Source: Mycobacterium sp. E787 (GTDB taxonomy: Bacteria; Actinomycetota; Actinomycetes; Mycobacteriales; Mycobacteriaceae). From it: DNA of 64,000 nucleotides. The stretch is from positions 105,099 to 169,098 of the forward strand of contig NZ_LZKL01000037.1 of assembly GCF_001668725.1 (NCBI RefSeq), in the 5' to 3' direction. The translations under genes and the position numbers were made by a program. Each line of letters starts with the position of its first letter. Within the stretch, counting starts at the first letter, position 1. Of the stretch, positions 57,203-64,000 are shown in pieces. A model generated the notes under the pieces. That model was not told the DNA's origin, did not search any database, and was given only the letters and a program-made list of their open reading frames with translations.

Positions 57203-58606
57203 GTGACCGAGCCGCCGGCGCTCGTGTTCGAGGAACGGCGGTTCAGCCTGTCCCAGCTCGACGCGATGGCCGACGGGTTGGCCGCAACCTTGACCAAGGA
57301 CGGTGTCACCGCCGGTCGCCGGGTCGCGGTCATGGCGTCCAACCGGCCGGAGTTCGTGGCCGTCCTGCTGGCGATCTGGCGGCTCGGCGCCACGGCCGTC
57401 CTGCTCAGCCCCGCGTGGAAGCGCGACGAGGTCGACCACGCGCTGGGGCTCACCGATCCGGAGCATGCGGTCGGCGACCATCCGGTGCTGGCCGGCCTGC
57501 TGCCCATGCTGAGCCTCGACGAACCGATCCCGGCCGGGGAGCCGGTCTCCGGTTCGCTGCCGCCTCGCGCCGACGCGGTGCTCGCCTTCAGTTCCGGCAC
57601 CACCGGTCTCCCGAAGGCGGTGCGGCACACCCACGCCGCTTTGCACGAGGCCGTGGACCACTGGCGCGCGGCCCTGCAGCTGACCCGGCACGATCGGATT
57701 CAAGTCGCCACGCCGCCGTCACACATACTCGGGCTGCTCAACATCCTCACCGCGTTGCGGACCGGCGCCCGGATGCGGCTGCATCCGCGATTCGACATCG
57801 ACCAGATGCTGCGATGCATCGAAAAAGACCGCGTCACAGTCGAAATGGCGGTCGCGCCGATCGCGCTGGCGATCGCGTCGCATCCCGCCCTCGAGTCCTA
57901 CGACCTGTCGTCGCTGCGCTTCATCATGTGGGGGGCGACGCCGGTGAGTCCCAGCGTCGCCGAGGCCGTGACCCGCCGGACCGGCGTCGGTTGGGTGCCG
58001 GCCTACGGAGCCACGGAACTGCCTGTGATCGCGTGCAATCCGGTGCAGGGGGCCCGGCTCGACTCGGTCGGGCGCCCCGTGCCCGGGGTCGACGTGCGGG
58101 TGGTCTCGCCGGAAACCGGCCGGCCCGTCGGCGCGGGGGAGGTGGGGGAGATCCAGGCCCGCTCGCTGTCGCTGATGGCGGGATACCTGCCGGCCGCCGC
58201 AACCGCCGAGGCCATGCGCGACGGGTGGTACCGGACGGGTGACGTCGGCGCGCTCGACAGCGACGGCTGGCTGCACATCACCGACCGGCTCAAAGAGATG
58301 ATCAAGGTGCGCGGTTTCCAGGTCGCACCGGCCGAGATCGAGACCGTGCTGCACAGCCATCCGGCCGTCAAAGACTGTGCGGTGTTCGGCGTTCCCGACG
58401 GCGTCAACGGTGAGGCGATCGTGGCCGCCGTGGCAGCCGACGGTCCGGTGCGAGCGGCCGAGCTGACCGGCCTGGTGGACGAGAGGCTAGCTTCGTACAA
58501 ACGCCTGAGCCGCGTTGTGTTCGTGGACGATATACCGCGCCTGTCCTCGGGCAAGGTGCTGCGCCGAGCGTTGAAGGAGACCTATGGATGTACGTCTGAC
58601 GTCTGA
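57203..58606 (+). CDS. Acyl-CoA synthetase (AMP-forming)
   Basis: A 467-residue AMP-binding enzyme. The P-loop-like motif is FSSGTTGLPKAV, the AMP motif is YGATE, and the C-terminal catalytic Lys is in PRLSSGKVLRR. It activates a carboxylic acid to acyl-AMP and then acyl-CoA, probably the entry step of the island. It is shorter than standard FadD (about 550) and resembles the compact FadD3/ FadD17-like group. GTG at 57203 follows GGAAGGA. Overlaps the next gene by 23 bases. Confidence 0.92.
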   Translation: MTEPPALVFEERRFSLSQLDAMADGLAATLTKDGVTAGRRVAVMASNRPEFVAVLLAIWRLGATAVLLSPAWKRDEVDHALGLTDPEHAVGDHPVLAGLLPMLSLDEPIPAGEPVSGSLPPRADAVLAFSSGTTGLPKAVRHTHAALHEAVDHWRAALQLTRHDRIQVATPPSHILGLLNILTALRTGARMRLHPRFDIDQMLRCIEKDRVTVEMAVAPIALAIASHPALESYDLSSLRFIMWGATPVSPSVAEAVTRRTGVGWVPAYGATELPVIACNPVQGARLDSVGRPVPGVDVRVVSPETGRPVGAGEVGEIQARSLSLMAGYLPAAATAEAMRDGWYRTGDVGALDSDGWLHITDRLKEMIKVRGFQVAPAEIETVLHSHPAVKDCAVFGVPDGVNGEAIVAAVAADGPVRAAELTGLVDERLASYKRLSRVVFVDDIPRLSSGKVLRRALKETYGCTSDV

Positions 58607-59489
58607 ACAGCGGCAGCTTCGTGACGCCGCCGCCAAGCTGGCGGACGACCTCGGGCTCGGGGCGGTGCAGGATCTCGACGACGAGGGCCGAATCAGCAGG
58701 CTGGACAAGCAGATTCAGACGACCGGCTGGCGGGCGCTGCGCTCCGACGGTGCCTCCGGCGTCGAGGTGGCCGTCGTCGCCGAAGAATTCGGGCGCCGGC
58801 TGGTCGACGCGCCGTTCCTCGGGCCGGTGCTGGCCGATGACCTCACCCGGCACGTCGGCGCCGACAGCGCGGGAGCGACCGTCGCGGTCGACGACCGGGC
58901 GATCGACGCGCGCGGCGCGCGACGGGCCTTGTCGCTCTGTGGCACCGGCGTTCTGGCGGCGGGCGTGGCGGCGGCGCGCACCGGCGCCGACCTGACGCGA
59001 GCCGAGGCGGAGCTGGCGGGAGCGCCGGCCACGCTCGGCGAGGTGAACCCCGACGTCGCAGCGCGATGGCTGGCCCTCGCGCTGGTCACTACCACCGCGG
59101 ACCTGGTGGGCATCGCCCGTGGCGCGCACGCGGTCGCCTGCGACTACGCGAAGATCCGCGAACAGTACGGCAAAACGATCGGTTCATATCAGGCGATCGC
59201 GCACTTGCTGGCCGAAAGCCTTGCGCTGATCGAGGGTTCGGTCAGCGTGTTGCGTCACGCCGCATGGGGAGTCGACGAACTCGCGCCCGCCGAAGCCATC
59301 CGGGCCGCACAGATTGCGAAGGTGTACTGCGCACGCGCCGCCCGCACGGTGTGCGAGACCGCCGTACAGGTCCACGGCGGCATCGGCAACACCTGGGACT
59401 GCCTGGTCCACGTCTACCTGCGCCGGGCGCTGACATCAACCGAACTCTGGCCCGTGACGCTGAAGGAGATCGACTTTGGACTTTCGTGA
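58584..59489 (+). CDS. Acyl-CoA dehydrogenase, small (beta-type) subunit
   Basis: A 301-residue ACAD-fold protein. The N-terminal helical part starts MDVRLTSEQRQLRDAAAKLA; the C-terminal half has REQYGKTIGSYQAI and VHGGIGNTWD. The middle beta-domain is shortened. Small ACADs of this type pair with a larger subunit to form alpha2beta2 enzymes, as in FadE28-FadE29 and other steroid side-chain ACADs. The next gene is that partner. Start overlaps the synthetase gene; stop overlaps the next start. Confidence 0.9.
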   Translation: MDVRLTSEQRQLRDAAAKLADDLGLGAVQDLDDEGRISRLDKQIQTTGWRALRSDGASGVEVAVVAEEFGRRLVDAPFLGPVLADDLTRHVGADSAGATVAVDDRAIDARGARRALSLCGTGVLAAGVAAARTGADLTRAEAELAGAPATLGEVNPDVAARWLALALVTTTADLVGIARGAHAVACDYAKIREQYGKTIGSYQAIAHLLAESLALIEGSVSVLRHAAWGVDELAPAEAIRAAQIAKVYCARAARTVCETAVQVHGGIGNTWDCLVHVYLRRALTSTELWPVTLKEIDFGLS

Positions 59490-60573
59490 CTCGGCCGACG
59501 AGGCCGCCTTCCGGGAACGCCTTCGTTCCTGGCTTGCGTTGCACGCCAAGCAATATGCCGGCTCCGGAGACGAATACTGGCAGCGCATGGCCGACTGGCA
59601 TCGGGACCTGTACGACAACGGCTTCTTCGGTCTGTCGTGGCCGCGCGACTACGGCGGCCAGGAGTTGGCGCCCGTGTACGACGTCATCGTCGACGAGGAG
59701 CTGGTCCGGGCCGGCGCTCCGCCGCGCCCCAGCGTGGGCTACCTGGTGTACGGGATTGGTCGCCATGGCAGCGACGAGCTGCGCAAGCGGTTCCTGCCCG
59801 GCATCATCAACGGCACCGAGCGGTGGTGCCAGGGTTTCAGCGAGCCGGGCGCCGGCTCGGACCTGGCGTCGCTTACCACCACGGCCACCCTCGAGGGCGA
59901 CACCTATGTGGTGCACGGGCACAAGATTTGGACCAGCTACTCCGACGTCGCCGACTGGTGTCTCCTGCTGGCCCGCACCGACCCGGGGGCCAAGCGCCAC
60001 CGGGGCCTGTCGGCGTTCGTGCTCAACATGAAACAGCCTGGCGTGCAACAGCGGCCGTTACGCATGATTAACGGGGTCACCAACGAGTTCGGCCAGGTGT
60101 TCTTCGACGGCGCCACCGTGCCCGCGGACCGGATGGTCGGGGCGCCCGGTGAGGGCTGGGCGGTGGCCATGACGGTCGTCGGCCACGAACGCGAACCCTC
60201 CACGCTGGGCTACGCGGCCCGCTACGGCAAGCTGGTCCGAAACCTGTTCGCGCGTAACAGCGATTCTGGAGGCCCCATATCCGAGGAGCTCGCGTGGGCG
60301 GCAGTCGAGTCGGAGATGCTGACGCATCATGTCCGGCGACGGCTGTCCGAGCAGTTGGACGGGGTCTCGCACGGCCCCGAGGGGTCGCTGGACAAGCTGC
60401 TGATGACGTGGGTCGAGCAGTCCGTCGGTCACGCCGCGCTGGCGGTGGCCGGGACCCGTGACCCCGACCTGCTCAGCGCCTACCTGTACAGCCGCGCGCA
60501 GAGCGTGATGGGCGGGACCTCACAGATACAAAAAAACATCATCGCGTCGCGAATCTTGGGATTGGGAGTCTGA
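59476..60573 (+). CDS. Acyl-CoA dehydrogenase, large (alpha-type) subunit
   Basis: A 365-residue ACAD. WCQGFSEPGAGSDLASL is the FAD/substrate segment, GHKIWTSY follows, and GGTSQIQKNIIASRILGL ends it. In canonical MCAD the catalytic Glu precedes GTSQIQ; here that residue is Gly, so the base must come from another place or the subunit's partner, as in heteromeric ACADs. The rare TTG at 59476 overlaps the upstream gene by 14 bases. The next gene starts directly after the stop. Confidence 0.91.
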   Translation: MDFRDSADEAAFRERLRSWLALHAKQYAGSGDEYWQRMADWHRDLYDNGFFGLSWPRDYGGQELAPVYDVIVDEELVRAGAPPRPSVGYLVYGIGRHGSDELRKRFLPGIINGTERWCQGFSEPGAGSDLASLTTTATLEGDTYVVHGHKIWTSYSDVADWCLLLARTDPGAKRHRGLSAFVLNMKQPGVQQRPLRMINGVTNEFGQVFFDGATVPADRMVGAPGEGWAVAMTVVGHEREPSTLGYAARYGKLVRNLFARNSDSGGPISEELAWAAVESEMLTHHVRRRLSEQLDGVSHGPEGSLDKLLMTWVEQSVGHAALAVAGTRDPDLLSAYLYSRAQSVMGGTSQIQKNIIASRILGLGV

Positions 60574-61341
60574 ATGTACGACATGCCGGCCGAAATCGAC
60601 GTCCGCGCCGACGGCCCATTGCGAATCATCACCCTGAACCGCCCCGACGACCTCAACGCGGTCAACGACAGCCTGCACGTCGGCCTCGCGCGGTTATGGC
60701 AGCGGTTGACCGACGATCCCGCGGCCCGCGCCGCGGTGATCACCGGGGCAGGCAAGGCGTTTTCGGCCGGCGGCGACTTCGCCTACCTCGCCGAGTTGTC
60801 CCAGGACGCCGATCTGCGCGCCAAGACCATCCGGGACGGCCGCGAGATCGTGCTGGGGATGGCGCGCTGCCGGATTCCCGTGGTGGCGGCCGTCAACGGG
60901 CCGGCCGTCGGGCTGGGCTGCAGCCTGGTGGCGCTGAGCGACATCGTGTACATCGCCGAGAACGCCTTCCTCGCCGACCCGCACGTGCAGGTGGGGTTGG
61001 TGGCCGCCGACGGCGGACCGCTGACCTGGCCGCTGCACATCAGCCTGCTGCTCGCCAAGGAGTACGCGCTGACCGGCACCCGCATCAGCGCGCAGCGCGC
61101 CGTCGAACTCGGACTGGCCAATCACGTGGCGGCCGACCCCGTCGCGGAGGCGATCGCCTGCGCCGAAAAGATTTTGGAGCTGCCCCAGCAGGCGGTCGAG
61201 AGCACCAAACGGGTGCTCAACATCCATTTGGAGCGCGCGGTTCTCGCAAGCCTGGATTATGCGCTGTCCGCCGAGCACCAGTCGTTCACGACGGAGGACT
61301 TCCGGACGATCGTCGCCAAGCTGAATGCCGGCAAGAACTGA
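60574..61341 (+). CDS. Enoyl-CoA hydratase/isomerase
   Basis: A 255-residue crotonase. The oxyanion-hole peptides are AFSAGGDFAYL and GPAVGLGCSLVALSD. The canonical Glu pair of true hydratases is not evident; Asp in ENAFLADPHVQVG is near the second position, so it might be an isomerase or hydrolase. ATG directly follows the ACAD stop. 16 bases separate it from the convergent hydrolase gene. Confidence 0.9.
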   Translation: MYDMPAEIDVRADGPLRIITLNRPDDLNAVNDSLHVGLARLWQRLTDDPAARAAVITGAGKAFSAGGDFAYLAELSQDADLRAKTIRDGREIVLGMARCRIPVVAAVNGPAVGLGCSLVALSDIVYIAENAFLADPHVQVGLVAADGGPLTWPLHISLLLAKEYALTGTRISAQRAVELGLANHVAADPVAEAIACAEKILELPQQAVESTKRVLNIHLERAVLASLDYALSAEHQSFTTEDFRTIVAKLNAGKN

Positions 61342-61357
61342 TCGCTGATGCCGCGAG

Positions 61358-62227
61358 CTACGCTCGCGAGTCGTGGTGCCGTAGGAACTCGCGCATCACC
61401 GAATCGAACTTGTCCGGCTCCTCGATGAAGGGCATGTGAGCGCTCGACTCGAACAACTCGAACCGTGACCCGGGGATGCGTTGGTGCATCTCCCAGGCGT
61501 GCTCGGGCACGCACTCGTCGTACCGCCCCGTGACAACCAGCGTCGGCAAGGCGATCTCGCCCAACCGGTCGAACACGTCCCAGTCGCGGATGTTGCCGAC
61601 GATGTGAAAGTCGCTCGGGCCGAACATGGTCTCGAAGACATCCGTGCCCATGTTCCTGAACGCTTCCTCGAGTTCCCTGGGCCAGGGACGCACCCGGCAC
61701 AGGTAGGTCTCGTTCCAGGTCCGGATGGCGGCCTGGTATTCGGCCGAATAGGTCGTGCCCGCCGCTTCGTGGCGGTCGATGGCCGATTGCGTCGCCGGGT
61801 CCAGCTCGGACTTCAAGCGCGCCACCATGTTCGAGAACTCGGGTATCGACGCGATGCTGTTCGAGATCGTCAGGCTGACCGCGCCCGAGGCCACGTCGAG
61901 CACGTACTGCTGCGCGAGCATCCCACCCCATGAGTTGCCGAAGATGTGAAAGCGGTTGAGTTCCAGCGCCTTCACCACCGCGTCCATCTCGGCGACCGAG
62001 CGTTCCATCGTCCAAAGCGCGGTGTTGGACGGCCGTCTCGACTTTCCGCAGCCGAGCTGATCCCAGAACACCACCTCCCGCTCGTCGGCCAACCGTTCGA
62101 GCGAACTCAAGTAGTTGTGCGGAAGACCCGGGCCGCCATGGACGACGAGCAGCGGAAGACCGGGGCCGCCGCCGGCCCGCTTGAACCAGACCTTTCCGCC
62201 TGGGACCGAGACCATGCCGTGGGTCAT
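61358..62227 (-). CDS. Alpha/beta hydrolase, proline iminopeptidase-like
   Basis: A 289-residue serine hydrolase. HGGPGLPHNYL is the oxyanion/HGGPG motif of the proline iminopeptidase family, the nucleophile is in GNSWGGM, Asp in GRYDECVPE and His in SSAHMPF. In catabolic islands such enzymes often cleave C-C bonds or esters. ATG at 62227 (MTHGMVSVPGG) is the likely start. Its promoter region contains the second GAGAATA palindrome, shared with the truncated thiolase gene. Confidence 0.88.
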   Translation of the reverse strand: MTHGMVSVPGGKVWFKRAGGGPGLPLLVVHGGPGLPHNYLSSLERLADEREVVFWDQLGCGKSRRPSNTALWTMERSVAEMDAVVKALELNRFHIFGNSWGGMLAQQYVLDVASGAVSLTISNSIASIPEFSNMVARLKSELDPATQSAIDRHEAAGTTYSAEYQAAIRTWNETYLCRVRPWPRELEEAFRNMGTDVFETMFGPSDFHIVGNIRDWDVFDRLGEIALPTLVVTGRYDECVPEHAWEMHQRIPGSRFELFESSAHMPFIEEPDKFDSVMREFLRHHDSRA

Positions 62228-62319
62228 CCCCCCACCATCGCAAATATGTGGCCATCCCGCGCCGGTGACGCGCGGGTTCGAACGGCTCCTGCTCCTTGCA
62301 ACTCCCACTCTCGCAATGA

Positions 62320-62334
62320 GAGAATAGTGTTCTC
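62320..62334. promoter_or_regulatory. Palindromic operator copy 2, hydrolase / thiolase remnant
   Basis: GAGAATAGTGTTCTC has only one mismatched pair and differs at two bases from the copy at 57137-57151. It lies between the divergent alpha/beta hydrolase and the thiolase remnant, so both were probably regulated by the same protein as the ferredoxin and synthetase. Confidence 0.65.
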
Positions 62335-62368
62335 ATCAGTATGCGCTGCCCGAACCCGGAGAAGACCC

Positions 62369-62506
62369 GTGTCTGAAGCCGTCATCGTGTCCGCCCTGCG
62401 CACCCCGATCGGCACCGCCCGCCGCGGTGGGGGATTAGGCGTCGCGGCGATGTGCGCCGGCGGTGGAATGGGTTCGGCGACGGTCATCGAGGTCGCCGCG
62501 CCATAA
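62369..62506 (+). pseudogene. Thiolase remnant with in-frame internal deletion
   Basis: The 45-residue frame joins the two ends of an acetyl-CoA acyltransferase. MSEAVIVSALRTPIGTARR is the usual N-terminus and GGGLGVAAMCAGGGMGSA is the usual C-terminus, with about 350 residues missing. The catalytic N-terminal Cys and both His/Cys middle motifs are gone; the CxGGGxG tip remains. The join is at CGCCGCGG, which codes RRG and occurs near the end of many thiolases as well, so microhomology could explain the deletion. The reading frame is intact. Non-functional as a thiolase; expression of a 45-residue peptide is possible. Confidence 0.85.
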
Positions 62507-62513
62507 TGCGCAC

Positions 62514-63389
62514 ATGACCATCGCCGACCTGATCGCGGGTGCGCGCAACGGGTCTCCGCGCGCGGCGGGCCGGCTGCTCAGCCTGGTGGAAGGCGAACGC
62601 CGCGACGAGGTGCTGGCGAGCATCGGACCGTCGGCGGTTCGAGTTGTCGGCATCACCGGGCCGCCGGGTGCGGGCAAGTCGACGACGGTCGGTGCCCTGG
62701 TCGGCGCCTACCGCGAGCGCGGCTCCAGGGTGGCGGTGCTGGCAGTGGACCCGTCGTCGCCGTTCAGCGGCGGCGCGCTGCTGGGCGATCGCATCCGAAT
62801 GACGGCCCACATCAACGACTCCGACGTCCTGATCCGGTCGGTGGCCACCCGCGGTCACGTCGGGGGCCTGGCGGCCGCGGTTCCGGCGGCCATCCGGCTA
62901 CTGGGCGCCATCGGATACGACGTGGTGCTGCTGGAGACAGTCGGAGTGGGCCAGTCGGAGATCGAGATCGCCGCCGTCGCCGACCCCACCATCGTCGTCC
63001 TCAACCCCGGGGCGGGCGACGCGGTGCAGGCCGCGAAGGCCGGCGTGCTCGAAGTCGCCGACATCGTGGCCGTCAACAAGGCCGACCGGGAGGGCGCCGA
63101 ACAGACGGTGCGCGACCTGCGCGCCGAAACGAGAGCCCCGATAGTCAGTCTCGTCGCCGCCCGCGGCGAGGGCATCGCCGATCTGGTGGCCGCGATCGAC
63201 GATCACCATCGCACCGACAGCCGGGAGCGCCGGGTGGCGCGGGCCCGCGCGCAGATGCTGTCGCTGGCGCAAACGCTGCTGCGGACCCGGCCGGAGCTCG
63301 ACAAGCTCGCCGAGGCGGTGGCCGACGGGCGCGACGATCCCTACTCGGCGGCCGCAAAGCTGTTGTCACCCACGCCTGACCCGGAATAA
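62514..63389 (+). CDS. MeaB/ArgK-type G-protein chaperone for the B12 mutase
   Basis: A 291-residue GTPase of the MeaB family. Walker A is GPPGAGKST, switch residues DPSSPFSGG and GDRIRM follow, and NKAD is the guanine motif. MeaB protects and reactivates acyl-CoA mutases by gating adenosylcobalamin loading. It is 12 kb from the mutase genes but on the same strand at the end of the island, so it is probably the partner of the divergent mutase rather than of the housekeeping one. ATG at 62514 starts 7 bases after the thiolase remnant. Confidence 0.92.
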   Translation: MTIADLIAGARNGSPRAAGRLLSLVEGERRDEVLASIGPSAVRVVGITGPPGAGKSTTVGALVGAYRERGSRVAVLAVDPSSPFSGGALLGDRIRMTAHINDSDVLIRSVATRGHVGGLAAAVPAAIRLLGAIGYDVVLLETVGVGQSEIEIAAVADPTIVVLNPGAGDAVQAAKAGVLEVADIVAVNKADREGAEQTVRDLRAETRAPIVSLVAARGEGIADLVAAIDDHHRTDSRERRVARARAQMLSLAQTLLRTRPELDKLAEAVADGRDDPYSAAAKLLSPTPDPE

Positions 63390-63450
63390 CTCAAGACCGC
63401 CACGGCCTTAAGGTCTTGATTTGCCGCATAGCGCTGTGTTGCATGAATAC

Positions 63451-63825
63451 ATGACACGTTCGGCCGATGAGCTGGTAACCGAATTCTGCAAACGGTGGGC
63501 ATCACCCGATCCTGACGAGCTAGCCGGTTACTTCACCGAAGATGCCGTCTACCACAACATCCCGATGCAGCCCGTGCAAGGTCGGCAAGCGATAAGGGAT
63601 TTCATCGCGGGCTTTCTCGCCGCATTCGACGGGATCGACTTCAACGTGCACCGGCAGATCAGCGACGGGCCGCTGGTGATGAACGAGCGAACCGACGTGA
63701 TGCGCCGCAAGGACGGCGAAGCCGTGCCGTTGCCCGTGATGGGGGTTTTCGAGGTGCACAACGACCGCATCGTCGCGTGGCGTGACTACTTCGACATGGG
63801 AGCCATCACCAGAGCGTTCGGCTGA
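63451..63825 (+). CDS. Limonene-1,2-epoxide hydrolase-like protein
   Basis: A 124-residue NTF2-fold protein. The Asp-Arg-Asp catalytic triad of limonene-1,2-epoxide hydrolase seems present: Arg and Asp in NERTDVM and Asp in WRDYFDM. Mycobacterial EphG is a related enzyme that opens epoxides of lipids or sterols. The ATG at 63451 (MTRSADELVTEFCKRW) is chosen over an upstream TTG at 63421. It may complete the island's degradation pathway. Confidence 0.85.
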   Translation: MTRSADELVTEFCKRWASPDPDELAGYFTEDAVYHNIPMQPVQGRQAIRDFIAGFLAAFDGIDFNVHRQISDGPLVMNERTDVMRRKDGEAVPLPVMGVFEVHNDRIVAWRDYFDMGAITRAFG

Positions 63826-63838
63826 AAACGGACCCGGC

Positions 63839-64000
63839 TCAATCGGGTTCGTCGTCGTCCGCGTCGCGGAGGAATCGTTCGGGGTGGTGGTAGCTGTTGG
63901 TGCGTGGCTGCCCGCGGTCCAGGTGCGGGGGCGGGATCCATTCGGTTTCGCCGCGGGCGTTGGTGCGGGTGGTCCAGCCTTGTTCGGCGAGTCGGTTGTC
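63839..64000 (-). CDS. C-terminal end of 13E12-type HNH endonuclease/DUF222 protein, cut by window edge
   Basis: The 53 visible residues end in [20 protein letters not shown] and an acidic tail. This is the typical end of the mycobacterial 13E12 repeat family, whose upstream part holds DUF222 and an HNH nuclease. These elements are repeated in the genome and are integration sites for prophages in M. tuberculosis. The start and HNH motif lie beyond the window. Confidence 0.8.
   Translation of the reverse strand, partial: DNRLAEQGWTTRTNARGETEWIPPPHLDRGQPRTNSYHHPERFLRDADDDEPD

Overview
The window is chromosomal DNA from a slow-growing Mycobacterium, most like the M. avium complex. Three things point there. 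The GC content is high and starts are often GTG or TTG. The middle follows the M. tuberculosis order Rv0798c-Rv0831c almost gene for gene: encapsulin, DyP peroxidase, M18 aminopeptidase, purL, cyclic-nucleotide phosphodiesterase, cpsY, purF, purM, sulfur genes, thiX, glnR, mshD, phoT, phoU, LCP ligase, dus, desA1, kmtR and the Lys/Glu/Asp/Phe tRNA block. There is also a PE-PPE protein and the start of a 13E12-type HNH gene. I made these matches from memory of the families, not by a database search.

Region 1 (1-8.5 kb) is accessory. It holds a DUF427 fragment, a quinone-oxidoreductase-like enzyme, two tandem TetR regulators, an Asp-nucleophile alpha/beta hydrolase, a degenerate SDR, a MOSC-reductase-ferredoxin fusion, and a divergent SDR/LysR pair. 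Five copies of an inverted repeat, TGGG-N8-CCCA, lie upstream of the TetR, hydrolase, SDR and oxidoreductase genes, so this looks like one small regulon.

Region 2 (8.5-45.5 kb) is the conserved core. Encapsulin and its DyP cargo come first, then purine genes (purL, purF, purM). A sulfur operon (DUF4395, thiosulfate sulfurtransferase, SseC-like protein, a micro-ORF and a nitrobindin-like protein) sits behind a leaderless poly-cysteine upstream ORF. Next are thioredoxin, GlnR and mycothiol synthase, followed by a complete phosphate uptake operon pstS-pstC-pstA-phoT with convergent phoU. An LCP ligase, Dus, DesA1, a TetR/DUF2236 divergent pair, KmtR with a histidine-rich mini-protein, a deaminase, a methyltransferase and four tRNAs complete it.

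Region 3 (45.5-64 kb) is accessory. It starts with a PE-PPE hydrolase, a tautomerase, a VanX-like dipeptidase and a methyltransferase. A 14-kb acyl-CoA catabolic island follows: a split B12-dependent mutase with unusual active-site residues, two F420-type (LLM) oxidoreductases, a class III CoA-transferase, a ferredoxin, an acyl-CoA synthetase, a pair of acyl-CoA dehydrogenases, an enoyl-CoA hydratase, an alpha/beta hydrolase, a thiolase reduced to its two tips by an internal deletion, and a MeaB-type G-protein chaperone. Two near-identical palindromes (GAGAATA-N-TRTTCTC) mark its internal divergent promoters. This island is the best candidate for an undescribed pathway. The window closes with a limonene-epoxide-hydrolase-like protein and the 3' end of an HNH endonuclease gene.
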